From NCBI GenBank assembly GCA_015680685.1, contig MNCI01012629.1, forward strand, positions 570,587-634,586: 64,000 bases of DNA, read 5' to 3'. A program made the translations under genes and the position numbers. This DNA comes from Gnetum montanum. Lineage: Eukaryota; Streptophyta; Gnetopsida; Gnetales; Gnetaceae. Below the pieces are notes generated by a model. It was not told where the DNA came from. It ran no database searches and saw only the letters and a program-made list of their open reading frames with translations. This document shows, in pieces, positions 10,550 to 22,288 of the stretch. Numbering within the stretch: position 1 is the stretch's first letter; each line of letters opens with the position of its first letter.

Positions 10550-13446
10550 TGTTGGCAACCATTTGGGATGTGACTGCCAACGAGTGTCCTCGAACAAGAT
10601 TTAGGTGCTTGCTGGTCTTTGGCAACACCAAGGCCCAAATACCTCCAAATAGACTCAGTAGTTAATGTGAGTATGTGTGTGTGCTATCGTGAAAAATGAA
10701 ATAGTTGGGTTGTGTGTAAAATTGTAAATGACCTATCTTAAAGAGATTCAACCAACTTTGCAAAGTACTGTGAGTTGTCGAGAGTTCCTATTTTTTTCAA
10801 TTACCTAGTCTATGCAGTCCTTATAATACCTACTTGTAACAAATAAAGTTTTGCAAAAACATTTGAGCACAACTCTACAAATCTACTTCTAATTTTTCCC
10901 AGAGAAAGAGATAGTTCCACAAGAATGCTAGAAATAGAGCAAGATTCAATGGAAATAGAAAGAAGAGAAAAAGAAGGCAGATTTGTGTAAAGATCTCAAA
11001 TGTTTAAACAAGGTAAAATCATATGAGTAAACACTTCACAATAAATCTATCCCAAATTCAATAACTACGAATTGTTCAAACTTCCAAGGCTCAAATAAGC
11101 AATTTCTTCAAGACAATCCTACTATGCTACCCAAAAAACATTGCTGCGTAAACTATCACATACTAGACTCTATTTTGACTAGATAATGGATGTCAACAAT
11201 TGCGTTCAACAAAACCTTCAAAAGACTCGACAATTTATGATTGAAATACCACAGATATTTACTTTAAAGATAAAAGAAGCTATTTTGGTCCTATCAAAAT
11301 ACCAAAGAAAAATTTTAATGGAAATTTTCTATCATGCAACAAGAACAATAAGAGCAATCTAAAAATCCCAAAATTACTTGCCAAGCATGATACTATCTAA
11401 ACCACTAGCTAAACAATTTAAACAAAAAAAAATCATAACTCATAGGACTATGACAAAGAGGCTGAAATGTTGTCTTTAAGAAGTCATCTTACATGTAATC
11501 TTTTAGAATGTCTTCTTTAAAAATGCTCTTCCCCTAGCCACCAAGATGCAAAGCGAGACCCCCCTCAGAGATCCCTTTCCTTCCTATCCTTGAAGCCCTT
11601 TTATAGTAACCTCAAGGTAGTTACGATCATCATGAGAAGGTGAGGTAAGTTACAAACATTATGGGTGGTTATAACCACCATAGAGATAAAAAATGTTGTA
11701 GTTGGAAAGTGTCCCATTTAGTAGCCAAGTGGCCTATTCAGTTGCCAAGTGGTCACCATGGAGATAAAAAATGTTGTAGTTGACAAGTGTCCTTTGTGGT
11801 GGTTATAACCACCATTTCAATTGAGAGGCTACAATTGTCATGAAATTACAACATTTATAGGAAATTTAAAATGAAGCCAAGTATCTAGTGGCTATATTCA
11901 TCATAGGGTTAATGTTTATAGGTGATGAATATTTTGTAGTTGCAACCATCATGATAGACTAGGGAGCCATGGAACTGTAGTCAAGATGTCTATAGCGTAT
12001 TATTGCATGAGCTTGTTTCATCAAGAGTAATGTTTGAACTGAAACTGGGATAATGAGCAACTCCAACTCCCTCCTATGAAAATATTTCAAATTAACAGGA
12101 AATCTGTGGTTGTTAATCATCAAGCTTCTGACCTGCAGCAAAGAAATGAAGAATTCTGCCATTTTCTATTGTGGTATTGTTACTAGAACAACTGCAAATT
12201 CATCCCTGCTTCGGTAGTTCCAAATGCCAAGTCACTAATGTTTTCTAGATACACGAAGCTCTATTTTTAGTGATAGTTATTCAGTATCAGAAGGTTTGAA
12301 ACTCTGCTGATCATCCCAAAATTTTTTGCATGAACTGTACACACCCTACACAAATGGAGCCAAATGCACAATGGAAATGATTACAACCATCATTCCCAGC
12401 GAGACCTCCATGTGTGCTCTGCATTCACTAAATTTCTGGGACTAGATTCTTGGCAGGATGCCATTTTCTACCATGATTTATGATTTCCATCAGCGGTGGT
12501 TATGCACTACATTTTTCTTGGAGTTTATTTCTCTACCATGCCCTAGTGCTCTGTCAAATAGAAACTCCACTCTTTGTATATTTCATATTATTGAAGGATA
12601 TCTTCTTTTTCTTTTGCAGGTTCTAGGAGCAAATGATAATTGTGGTTTAGGGTTCTAACCGCCTGAAATCTTTGCCCCAGATTTACCTAGGGCTTCCTGC
12701 ATTTTCTTTCTAAATTCGTTTTATTCAATTTGTGAATCAGGGATAATTGTTGTATGATTTGGGTGCTAATATATGATTTGATATATTTTTTATGCTTGTC
12801 TTGCTATTTTTCTTCTAAAACCGTTGCTCATAACTTGTTCTTGTTTTTCCGATTTTCATTGCTGATTCAAATGCAAAGTATATACAAAGTGTTTGAAAAA
12901 TTGCCTTTTTCCAGTGTCTCCTACTTTTGCTATCAATAAACATTACTGTGACATCCAATTCTCAATTCTTATATATATTGTTAACTACATTTTAACTCTT
13001 ATTCTTTTTCTCTCTTCTTCTTTTTGTTCTACACTTCATATGCAGGGCACATGAACAAATAGCTTCATGAAGACTACTGAAATTTCCAATGACCAGTTTA
13101 CTATCAATTGTAGTTACTTGTATTTTCATTTCTTTCTTCTTTAAATTTATATGCTATTTCTCTTTATCTACAAACTAAAATTTTGTTTATTTTGACAAAG
13201 TAAAGCATTCTATATGCATTTTCTTGCTATTTTATAGCCTTTCCTCTAATCTTTCAACATCTAAAATTGCTTTGCAATGGATCTTTAAAAGCTCCCTTAT
13301 GAATTTAGTGAAAAAACATAGTTAATAGTTTGTGGAATTCTTGTCACTTATCCAACTATGAATAAGAGAGTACTAAAAATTGCAAAAACCTTTAATCAAT
13401 TTTATCATACCAACCTGTTCCATGAAATGACCAAAATGTGCCAATA
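10550..13446 (-). repeat. TRG-1 3' LTR
   Basis: This 2897 bp LTR is colinear with 26221-29316. It lacks about 170 bp that the 5' LTR has at 26980-27150, and about 40 bp found near 28385-28425. In the segments compared by eye, mismatches run at roughly one in fifteen to twenty bases. About 10550-11850 is shared with TRG-2 LTRs (R-U5 and the promoter-proximal part). About 11900-13400 is not, and instead holds a different U3. In that U3 the plus strand shows intron-like pyrimidine tracts ending in CAG (12600-12620, 13020-13045). Confidence 0.85.
11597..11606 (-). promoter_or_regulatory. TATA box of TRG-1 3' LTR
   Basis: CTATAAAAGG on the minus strand, about 1050 bp before the LTR 3' end. It matches the position in the other three TRG LTRs. 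Upstream lie repeats of the type GCCACTTGGCAACT (about 11715-11760). Confidence 0.6.
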
Positions 13447-13470
13447 GTTCTGCCCCCTTTAAAAGGCTTA
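13447..13470 (-). other. Polypurine tract of TRG-1
   Basis: The minus strand reads CCTTTTAAAGGGGGCAGAAC immediately before the 3' LTR. The equivalent in TRG-2 at 20061-20076 contains AAAAGGGG. It would prime plus-strand DNA synthesis. Confidence 0.6.
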
Positions 13471-13675
13471 AAGAAATTTATGCAAGCTCCATTTTAAAAC
13501 TAAACTGTACTTGAAGCTTTTATTGAACTTTTTACAGTTGAAAAAAAAAATATTTTTGGAGGAAAATTCCTATCAAACATAATGTTTGGTGGTATAAAAA
13601 TGTCATTCCTAAAAAAATAAACAAACTGTACACTATCAAGTCTTTTATTTATGGACTATTCTTGAGATGGGATTC

Positions 13676-13903
13676 TTAAGATGGGAAGAGAATGATGAGG
13701 GTAACTCTGGTACGAATCCTCATATCTCTAACCTTCTCATAAGCAATCTCTGAAGTGATGAATGCTATTCTATTATTTTCTGGTTTGCTGGAGCTTTCAA
13801 CTTGATCTTCTTGAGCTTTTTCTTTAGCAATCCTCTCATCTTCTTTCTCAAATGAATTATTATTTTCTTCCCAATTGGGTCCTTCTTCTTCTTCTTGGGT
13901 CAC
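13676..13903 (-). pseudogene. TRG-1 gag-protease C-terminal tail
   Basis: On the minus strand this encodes an acidic/charged tail (EEEEGPNWEENN, then EDERIAKEKAQE and a final R-V-T-L-I-I-L-F-like end). It matches the plus copy at 19675-19870. It is separated from the rest of the TRG-1 protease (24089) by the TRG-2 insertion. GTCAC at 13899-13903 is one arm of the TRG-2 target duplication, so the apparent ATG upstream of it on the minus strand belongs to the TRG-2 LTR, not to this gene. Confidence 0.75.
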
Positions 13904-14690
13904 TGTTGGCACATTTGGCCATTTCATGGAACAGTAAGACTCATCTTAAACATCATTGTAAGAGTGGGAGAGTGTAAATGTGTTATTTCATACCATTGGT
14001 ATGGGATCTAGGGGTGACAATTGGACTTGGGTCTATCCTCGAAAACATGAGTGGCTTGGGGTTATAAATGAGGCCAGAAGTACTAGCATCAATTTGTAGA
14101 AATACCTCTCATTCAATATTGTAATTTCCTACCTTCCTAATTGTTGGCACATTTAGGCCATTTAATGGAGCAATGAAGGTCATTACTAAGAAACATTTGA
14201 ATCAACATGAAGGTTAGAAATTTGCTCTATGGAAAATAAGATTCATAAGCATGCAAATATAATTATGATGTGCTTTCACATGATTGAGTGCATAAGAAAC
14301 TATCACTATCTTGATGTTGTCCAAAATATTTAGGGCATGAAAAAAAAGTTGGTTGGGTGTCCATTATGGTAGGGAAGAAACGGTTGCCATCCTTGGAGAA
14401 CATTTCATGGATGTCCATTATTGCTTACTCCATAATTGATTTAGGACTCAGCATGTCAAAAGCAGGGGTGATCCAAAATGATGTATTGATGGGGAAAACA
14501 AACAAAGAATACTAGGAACAATCATGTTAAATCAACTACTACACACAATAGTCAAAAAAAGTTAAAAAAGGGGATACTGTGATTTTTAAATAGACGTGAA
14601 ATAGATACCACAGCACCTTTTGAGTCTCTCAAAGAGGTAGTGATAAGGTTTGGAGGAATAGTTAATTGAAAATAGTAGAAAATTTTGAAT

Positions 14691-16131
14691 ATGGAGAAAC
14701 GTCAATTTGTTGAGGCCGAGCTTCAAAGAATACAAAAGGAACTCCCAGAGCTAAAGAAGCAGCTTGATTCCACAAAGTATGAAAAGGAAAAAGCATAATA
14801 GGAGCAATTGAAACAATAGATGATTTTTTGACGGACAGTAATGAGCATGATTATGATTGGATTTTGACTCCTCCTAGTAGTCCACCCTCTTGTGATAATG
14901 TTGCAAGAATAGCAACCATATCTTCTCCGGCCAAAGGCAAGGGGCCAAGCATTGGTGTAGAAAGTTCGTTGAATCAGCAATCATCTATATCTCTACCTCC
15001 TGTGCGAACCTCACCTGGGCCATCAAGTAGTAGCAGTAGAGGAGTAATTATTCCTTATTCGCACTAGAATGCAAACTCAAGCCACAACTACTTCTAGGAT
15101 TCCAGCCATGGTAACGAGAACATCCCCCACCATGAAATTGAAAATAGTGGCTAGATTATTCGCAGAACTGCCTCCCAATTTCAGAACCTAAGCCCTGTTA
15201 GAGCATTCATTATCTACCAAAAAGTATGACCTTCAATGTCTATAGTTTCTGCAAGAACTACTACAGAATCTGCCTTGAAATCTAGCCTATGGTGCCTTGA
15301 GGGTTTTGACAGGAAATTTGCATCATGTTGGCATTTTGTTGGATGGCGTGATCCTCTTCCTACACTAACGCAAGCTAACAGAGTTGAAGGCTGGCGCGGT
15401 GGCTGAAAAAATTTGTGGGCAGTGCCAAAGGTGAAAGCCTAAGAGTCTTACAAAATGAGGCCCCACAGTTAGCCATTTCTACTAGGGTTAGGGTTGATCT
15501 AGTTGCTGGTGCGTAGCCTCACGAGGATGTGCTTGTTGTTAGGGAATGAGCCTCCATCCTTGAACCTGCTTGTGTTGCTGACCCATGACTTTAGTTTTGA
15601 TCTTGGCCTCTTTGCTGTAGCTTTTGCACTTGTGATGACGATTAAAACCGTTTTGTGGGCTAGTTTAAGACAGGTGAACAAATGCAGTCTTCCAAGAATA
15701 ATGCAGAGATCATGAACCAAATATATGACGATGATGGCAGAAATCACTGGAACAGGAACAACCAGCAGAATCAGTGCAGCAACTAAATGTGTCATAAAGG
15801 AAAAAATAGCATTGCAACTATGGTGACCATTTCATGGAAACACTAGCTCCATGCCCATGTCAACTCTTGCGATTGCGGTTTCAGCAGAGCCATTGCTAGA
15901 GATAGAGATGACACTTCACGATCGCTACTGATGATGACGATTATGGTGGTGGTAGTTCATGGTCATTACAGCCAAATACAAAGATGAAGACACAAGAAGA
16001 GGTTTAGCAGTAGCCATAGCTGCAAGACAGGCTGTTTCTGAGCTGAGCATGGACATGGACGTGGACGTTGATGTTGCTGATATTTTAGGTGCTTTTCCTT
16101 CCACCAATGAGGAAGCAACCAATCATTCTTA
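14691..16131 (+). pseudogene. Captured host coding sequence in TRG-2 5' LTR (BPP1-like candidate)
   Basis: From the ATG at 14691 the frame encodes a coiled-coil-like start (EKRQFVEAELQRIQKEL), then after stops and a frameshift NEHDYDWILTPPSSPP (14838-14890). The D-Y-D-W-L-L-T-P-P signature is typical of plant basic proline/serine-rich proteins related to Arabidopsis BPP1, which bind microtubules. A serine/proline-rich stretch follows. Around 15975-16131 another open piece (RRGLAVAIAARQAVSELSMD, then an acidic stretch) runs into a TAA stop; I do not recognise it. Both pieces recur in the 3' LTR. The family call rests on one short motif and could be coincidental. The copy is pseudogenised. Confidence 0.5.
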
Positions 16132-16414
16132 ATTTATCATTGGTCACGTGAAGCCTCGTCACTTGGTGGCATAACTAATAGGATATAAACCTTTTTAATC
16201 AAATTTAATTTGATTTTCATTTTGCTTTATTTAAGAAAAAAGTAAAGGGTATATTGTTATTATTTCAAAAGGAAAGAGAAGTTATAGGGTAGTTGTTCAA
16301 TGTTATATGTGTATGGAACAAGTGTCCTTTGCAATTTTTAAATATCATGATGGTGATAACTTGCCCTTGGTGGTTACAACTAAATTTTAATTTCCCATGG
16401 TACTTATAACCACC

Positions 16415-16540
16415 AAGTAGGCCACTTGGCAACTAAATAGGCCACTTGGCAACTATGGCCTTTTTGTCTCCATGGTGACCACTTGGCGATTGAATAGGCC
16501 ACTTGGCAACTACATGGGACACTTGTCAACTACAGCCTTT
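16415..16540 (+). repeat. U3 sub-repeats upstream of TRG-2 TATA
   Basis: About five imperfect copies of a unit of about 20-22 bp with core GGCCACTTGGCAACTA lie roughly 70-190 bp before the TATA box. Fewer copies occur in the 3' LTR (22575-22670), and similar copies occur in the TRG-1 LTRs. The position suggests enhancer-like elements. Confidence 0.6.
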
Positions 16541-16602
16541 TTATATCTATGGTGGTTATAACCATCCAAAATAGTTGTAACTTACCTAACTACCTTTGAA
16601 CC

Positions 16603-16612
16603 CTATAAAAAG
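16603..16612 (+). promoter_or_regulatory. TATA box of TRG-2 5' LTR
   Basis: CTATAAAAAG, preceded by GAACC and followed by a purine-rich leader. The same box is at 22740-22749 in the 3' LTR. Transcription would start a short distance downstream. Confidence 0.65.
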
Positions 16613-17799
16613 GCTTCAAGGGTCAAGGAGGAAAGGACACTTGGGATCACACACTTGGGGTCACACATTGTGAAAGATTGCTTGTAAGATGACTGGCTAA
16701 AGAAAAGATTTGAGCCTCTTTCTCATAGTCCTATGAGTTATGTTTTATTTTTATTTTGTTTAAATTGTTTAGCTAGTGATTTAGGTAGTATCATGCTTGG
16801 CAAGTAATTTTGGGATTTTTAGATTGTTCTTATTGTTCTTATTGCCCGATAGAAAATTTCTGTTAAAATTTTGCCATAGAAGTGCTTGTGTTGAAAAGCC
16901 TTAAGAGCATTTTAGTAGTAAATTTTATTATTGTACAACGTATAAGAACTACTATTGAGATTTTTGTAAGAGAGCCTCTACTTGTAGTCATGCCATTGAA
17001 CGATTCAATAGTCAAGAGGGTTCAAAAATTCTTTGGTATTTTGATGGGACCAGAATAGCTTCTTTTTATCTTTAAAGTGAATCTCCATGGTATTTTAATC
17101 AGAAATTATCTAGTATTTTTAAGGTTCTATTGAATGCAATTGTTGACATCCATTATCTAGCCAAAATGGAGTCTCGTACGTGATAGTTTACGCAACAATT
17201 TTCTGGTAGCATAGTAGGCTTGTCTTGAAGAAATTGCTTATTTGAGCCTTGGAAGTTTGAACAATTCGTAGATATTGAATTTGGGATAGCTTTATTGCGA
17301 AGTGTTTATTCATATCCTTTTACCTTGTTTAAATATTTGAGGTCTTAATACAAATCTGCTTTCCATTCTGTCTATTTCCATTGAATCTTGCTCTATTTCT
17401 AGTTTTCTTGTGGAACTATCTCTTTCTCTGGGGAAAATTAGAAGTAGATTCGTAGAGTTGTGCTCAAATATTTTTGCAAAATTTTATTTGTTACAAGTAG
17501 GTATTATAAGGACTATGTAGACTAGGAAATTGAACAAAATAGAAACTTTCAACAACTCACAGTACTTGGTAAAGTTGGCTGAATCTATTTAAGATAAGTC
17601 ATTTGTAGTTTACACTCAACGCAATCATTTCCTATTTCAAAATTGCACACTACAACTACACACAAACATACTCACATTAACTATTGAGTCTATTTGGAGG
17701 TATCGGGCCCTTGGTGTTGCCAAAGACCAACAAGCACCTAAATCCTGTTCGAGGACACTCGTTGGAGGTCGCGTCCCAAATGGTCGCCAACAGTTCTTT

Positions 17800-17817
17800 T
17801 GGTGCTAGAAGGAGGGC
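17800..17817 (+). other. Primer-binding site of TRG-2
   Basis: TGGTGCTAGAAGGAGGGC lies seven bases after the LTR end. The TGG start fits pairing with a tRNA 3' CCA. The same site with one or two changes is in TRG-1 (26196-26213) and, identically, in the Tat element (38672-38689). I cannot name the tRNA. Confidence 0.6.
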
Positions 17818-17914
17818 TGAAAGTTTAGCCTCTAAGTTCATAAGCCTTATAATTTTAGCACATCAACCATTCTTTATTACTATAAAGGCTTAAAAAATTA
17901 GATATTTTCAGTTC

Positions 17915-18860
17915 ATGACCAAGAAGATTGATAGTTTGGGAAATTTAGAAGTTTCAAAAGATAGTCTTGATTTTAAGACTGATTCTTCATCAGAAGAAGA
18001 AGAAAAGAAAGTTTTTGAATTGGGAACAAGTAGTGGAGTGAAAACTAGAAGATCAAGAAGATCACCCATTATATCTGGTTTATCAATTTATAAGACAATA
18101 TCTAAAAAGTCTAAGAGTTCAACTATCCAAAGCAATAGGATGGCAAATACTTGACAAAGAGTTACACCATTAGGATTTCAAAATTACAATGATATTCCTA
18201 AGGTAGTTTACAAATATTTGCCTAAGCCTTTCATTCCTGGAAAAGCTTANTAATATAGGCTATCAGAAGAAATGCTTAAAGAAACTTATCTTAAAGCTGT
18301 CAACCCCAACATTTCAATTTGGTTAAGGAGAACTCCCAACTTAACTACACTAAATGACTACTTTAGTGAAGCTATACAGTTAGAAAACTAGTTAAACTTG
18401 AATCCTAAAGAAAATATTGCAATTCAAAAAAGAGAAGAAAGAGTTATGATTCCTATGCAAGATTTTGCTCAATTTAAAGCTTTACCAGGTCCATCTCATG
18501 TTAAGATAGAGCAAGAACATGAAAGAGTAGGATCTAAAAAAAGGAAAATTAATGAGAGATATGTCTAACAAAATAGTGAAGCTTGAAAAAGTCTTAGCAA
18601 GAGTTAATATCAAGGAAGAAAGGAAAAGTAGAAAGCATAAACATCAAGACACCAAGTTAGTGGAAGATGAGGATGAAAGTGATCTTATGATGTCCAACTT
18701 TCTTGATATTGAATCTGATAATGAGTTATCTAGTGTTCATTATGCAAGTAAATCTTCTAACAATGGATCTAGCGATACTTCTTCTCTATCAAGTTCTGAA
18801 GAAGATATGTCCTTAGATGAAGAATGTAATAATAATGTGGAAAATGGATATAGTCTTTGA
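17915..18860 (+). pseudogene. TRG-2 gag, core domain deleted
   Basis: Starts MTKKIDSLGNLEVSKDS, with an acidic stretch and a basic RRSRRSP patch, then a stop near residue 80. Compared with TRG-1 (26074-25478), the central gag segment containing WYLNLPSNSITSW is missing at 18245-18255, where a single N (18250) sits. Reading resumes with SEEMLKE and continues, with a frame change, to MRDMSNKIVKLEK (18552) and an acidic C-terminal part ending at 18860. Gag would form the particle; this copy cannot. The N may mark an assembly join rather than a biological deletion. Confidence 0.75.
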
Positions 18861-19001
18861 TCTCAGGAAAAACTAACTACTTCTAGACCCCCAAATGTTA
18901 TTACTGATCCATCTACAAAGAGAAAAGCTTTTGAGCCAAGTAGAAGAGATAAGTATAAAGGTAAAGACAATCAAGTAGAGCAAAGAACTCCAAATCATTC
19001 T

Positions 19002-19870
19002 TTGAATAAATGGATAAGGAAACCAAGCTTTATTGGTGATGGAGAGTATGATTTGATTGAAGACCTTAAACATGTCAAGGCCAATATTAGCTTTTATCAG
19101 TTGCTTCAAATAGGAGATCAAAAAAGAAAGGCTTTAGAGTTCATTACAGGTAAAAGGAGAGTTAGAGAATCAGAGTTAAGTTATGTGTCTAACAATGATG
19201 AGAAATTAAAGACCTTGTATGATAAGGAAGCTCCTCCTTTCCTTTTGACAATGAAATTAAAGGATAAATACTTACACAATTGTTTAGTTGATTCTGGAGC
19301 TACATCTACTATAATGCCATTGTCTATATGTAAGAAACTTGGTTTGATTCCTAAAAAATCAAATCAAAGGATTGTTCAAGTGGAAATTGCTTCTGAACCA
19401 TGTGTCAAAAGTAGAGTAACTATTCAAGTGGTAGATATACTAGATTCACCTAGTCTCTTATTGAGTAGAAGTTGGAGTAGGAATTTCTCAGGTTACATAT
19501 CAATAGATTATTCTCACATGTGGCTACCTTGGAAAGGAGAACCAAATCAAATATACATCTATAGTGAACCTTTCATGATTGATAACATTACTTCAAATGG
19601 AAAAAGTAAGATGGTTGAAAAAGGTGGTGTTGAAAACAAAATTTGTACACTCCAATAAAATTATAGTTTTGAAGAAGGACCCAAGTGGAAAGAAAAAAGG
19701 AATTCATCTAAGAAAGAAGATGAGAGGATTGCTAAAGAAAAAGCTCAAGAAAATCAAGTTGAAAACTCTAGCAAGCCAAAAAGTAATAGAGAGATTACTC
19801 ATGAGAAGGTTAGAGATATGAGGATTCCTACCAGAGTAATCCTCAACATTCTCTTTCCAACTCAAGAATA
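19002..19870 (+). pseudogene. TRG-2 retropepsin-like aspartic protease and tail
   Basis: An open frame of 218 codons from 19002 contains LVDSGATSTIMPLSICKKLG, the D-S-G-A active site of retroviral-type aspartic proteases, and later LLLSRSWSRNF, which fits the LxGRxWL-type flap end seen in Gypsy proteases. The frame ends at 19658. A tail with a KKEDERIAKEKAQEN motif continues in another frame to about 19870. It would cleave gag. No RT follows; the sequence passes straight into the polypurine tract. Confidence 0.8.
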
Positions 19871-20060
19871 GTCCATGAACAAAGGACTAGATAATGTACA
19901 ATTTGTTATTTTTTTAGGAATGAGGTTTTTATACCATCAAACCTTATGTTTGATGGAAATTTTCCTCCAAAAAGATTTTTGTTAGGCTGTAAAAGTTCAA
20001 TAAAAGCTACCAGTATAGTTCAGTTTTAAAATGGAGCTTGCATAAATTTCTTTAAGCCTT

Positions 20061-20076
20061 TTAAAAGGGGTAGAAA
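20061..20076 (+). other. Polypurine tract of TRG-2
   Basis: TTAAAAGGGGTAGAAA abuts the TG of the 3' LTR at 20077. The same arrangement is seen in TRG-1 at 13447-13470. Confidence 0.7.
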
Positions 20077-20870
20077 TGTTAGCAAATTTGGCCATTTCAT
20101 GGAATAGTAAGACTCATCTTAAACAATATTGTAAGAGTGAGAGAGTGTAAATGTGTTATTTCATATCATTGGTATGGGATCTAGGGGTGACAATTGGACT
20201 TGGGTCTATCCTCGAAAAGATGAGTGGCTTGGGGTTATAAATGAGACTAGAAGTACTAGCATCGATTTGTAGAAATACCTCTCATTCAATGTTGTAATTT
20301 CCTACCTTCCTAATTGTTGGCACATTTAGGCCATTTAATGGAGCAATGAAGGTCATTACTAAGAAAAATTTGAATCAACATGAAGGTTAGAAATTTGCTC
20401 TATGGAAAATAAGATTCATAAGCATGAAAATATAATTATGATGTGCTTTCACATGATTGAGTGCATAAGAAACTATCACTATCTTGATGTTGTCCAAAAT
20501 ATTTAGGGCGTGAAAAAAAAAATTGGCTGGGTGTCCATTATGGTAGGGGAAAAAAAAACATTTTCCATCCTTGGAGAACATTTCATGGGTGTCCATTATT
20601 GCTTACTTCATAATTGATTTAGGACTCAGAATGTCAAAAGTAGGGGTAACCCAAAATGATGTATTAATGGGGAAAAAAAACAAAGAATACTAGGAACAAT
20701 CATGTTAAATCAGCTGCTACACACAATAGTCCAAGAAAGTTAAAAAAAAACGGATACTGTGATTTTTAAATAGAGGTGAAATAGATACCGTAGCACCTTT
20801 TGAGTCTCTCAAAGAGGCAATGATAAGGTTTGGAGGAATAGTTAATTAAAAATAGCAAAAAATTTTGAAT

Positions 20871-22288
20871 ATGGAGAAATGTCAATTTGTTGAGGCAGAG
20901 CTTCAAAGAATACAAAAGGAACTTCTAGACCTAAAGAAGCAGCTTGATTCCACAGAGTATGAAAAGGAAAAAGCACAATAGGATCAATTACAACAATAGA
21001 TGATTTTTGACAGATAGTAACGAGCATGATTATGATTGGCTTTTGACTCCTCCTAGCAATCCACCCTCCAGCAATAATGTTGCAAGAACAGCAACCATAT
21101 CTTTTCTGGCCAAAGGCAAGGGGCCAAGCATTGGTGTAGAAAGTTCGTTGAATCAGCAATCATCTATGCTTCTGCCTCCTGTGCAAACCTCACCTGGGCC
21201 ATTAAGTAGCAGCAACAAAGGAGCAATTATTTCTTATTCGCATCAGAATGCAAACTCAAGCTGCAGCTGCTTCCAGGATTTCAGCCATGGTAAGGAGAAC
21301 ATCCCCCACCATGAAATTGAAAAAAGTGGCTGCATGATTCATAGAGTTGCCTCCCAATTTGAGAACCTCAGCCCCGCCAGAGTGTTCATCGTCTTCCAAA
21401 AAGTACAACCTTCAATGTCTACAGTTTCTGCAACACCTACTGCAGAATCTACCTCGAAATCTAGCCTACGGTGCCATGAGGGTTTTGACAGGAAATTTGC
21501 ATGATGTCGGCATTTTTTTGGATGGCGTGATTCTCTTCCTGCACTGATGCAAGCTGATAGAGTTCAAGGCTAGCACGGTGGCTGAAAAAATGCTATGGGT
21601 GGTGCCAGAGGTGAAAGCCCGAGAATCTTGCAAAATGAGGCCCTGCAGCCAGCCATTTCTACTAGGGTTAGGGTTGATCTAGTTGCCAATGCACAACCTC
21701 ACGAGGATGTGCTTACTGTCAAGGAATGAGCCTCCAGCCTTGAACCTTCTTGTGTTGCTGATCCATGACTTTGGTTTTGATCTTGGCCTTCTTGCTATAG
21801 CTGCTACACTCACGATGATGATTAAAACCACTTTGTGGACCAGTTTAAGATAGGCGAACAAATGCAGTCTTCCAAGAATAATGACAACGATGACAGAAAC
21901 CGTTAGAATAGGAACAACCAGCAGAATTAGTGTGGCCAACTACACGGGTAATAAAGGAAAAAATAGCATTGCAACTGTGGTGACCATTTCATGGGAACAC
22001 TAGCTCCATGCCCATGCCAACTCCTACGATTGCGGTTTTAGCAGAGCCGTTGCCAGAGATAGATATGGCACTTCACGATCGCTGCCGATGATGACGATTA
22101 TGGTGGTGGTAGTTCATGGCTTTTATAGCCAAATAGAACGATGAAGAAATAGGAAGAGGTTTAGTAGTAGCCACAACCCCAAGACAGGTTGTTTCTAAGC
22201 TGAGCATGGACATGGACGTGGACATTGATGTTGCCAACATTTCAGGCGCTTTTCCTTCCACCAATGAGGAAGCCACCAATCATTCTTA
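20871..22288 (+). pseudogene. Captured host coding sequence in TRG-2 3' LTR (better-preserved copy)
   Basis: ATG at 20871 begins EKCQFVEAELQRIQKELLDL. After one frameshift the frame at 21007-21504 is open for 165 codons with NEHDYDWLLTPPSNPP and a serine-rich middle (GKENIPHHEIEKSG, QFENLSPARVF). It is less damaged than the 5' LTR copy. The downstream piece (about 22130-22288) again reads GRGLVVAT, then SKLSMDMDVD and an acidic end, with a TAA stop. The motif matches plant BPP1-like proline-rich proteins; the rest I cannot assign. Being inside an LTR, it is copied with every transposition. Confidence 0.5.

Larger units (their letters stand above)
13904..17792 (+). repeat. TRG-2 5' LTR
   Basis: This 3889 bp LTR starts TGTTGGCACATTTGGCC and ends GGTCGCCAACA. 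Order: about 30 bp shared with TRG-1 LTRs, a long U3 unique to this subtype that includes the captured coding block (14691-16131), sub-repeats at 16415-16540, TATA at 16603, then about 1.15 kb shared with TRG-1. Compared with 20077-23927 the mismatches include many C/T or G/A changes in CAG and CTG contexts. Confidence 0.9.

Noticed and set aside
15499-16122. Minus-strand frames of 98 and 65 codons in TRG-2 LTR
   Set aside because: Complementary shadows of the captured plus-strand coding block; the plus-strand reading ends in a shared stop in both LTRs and is more protein-like.
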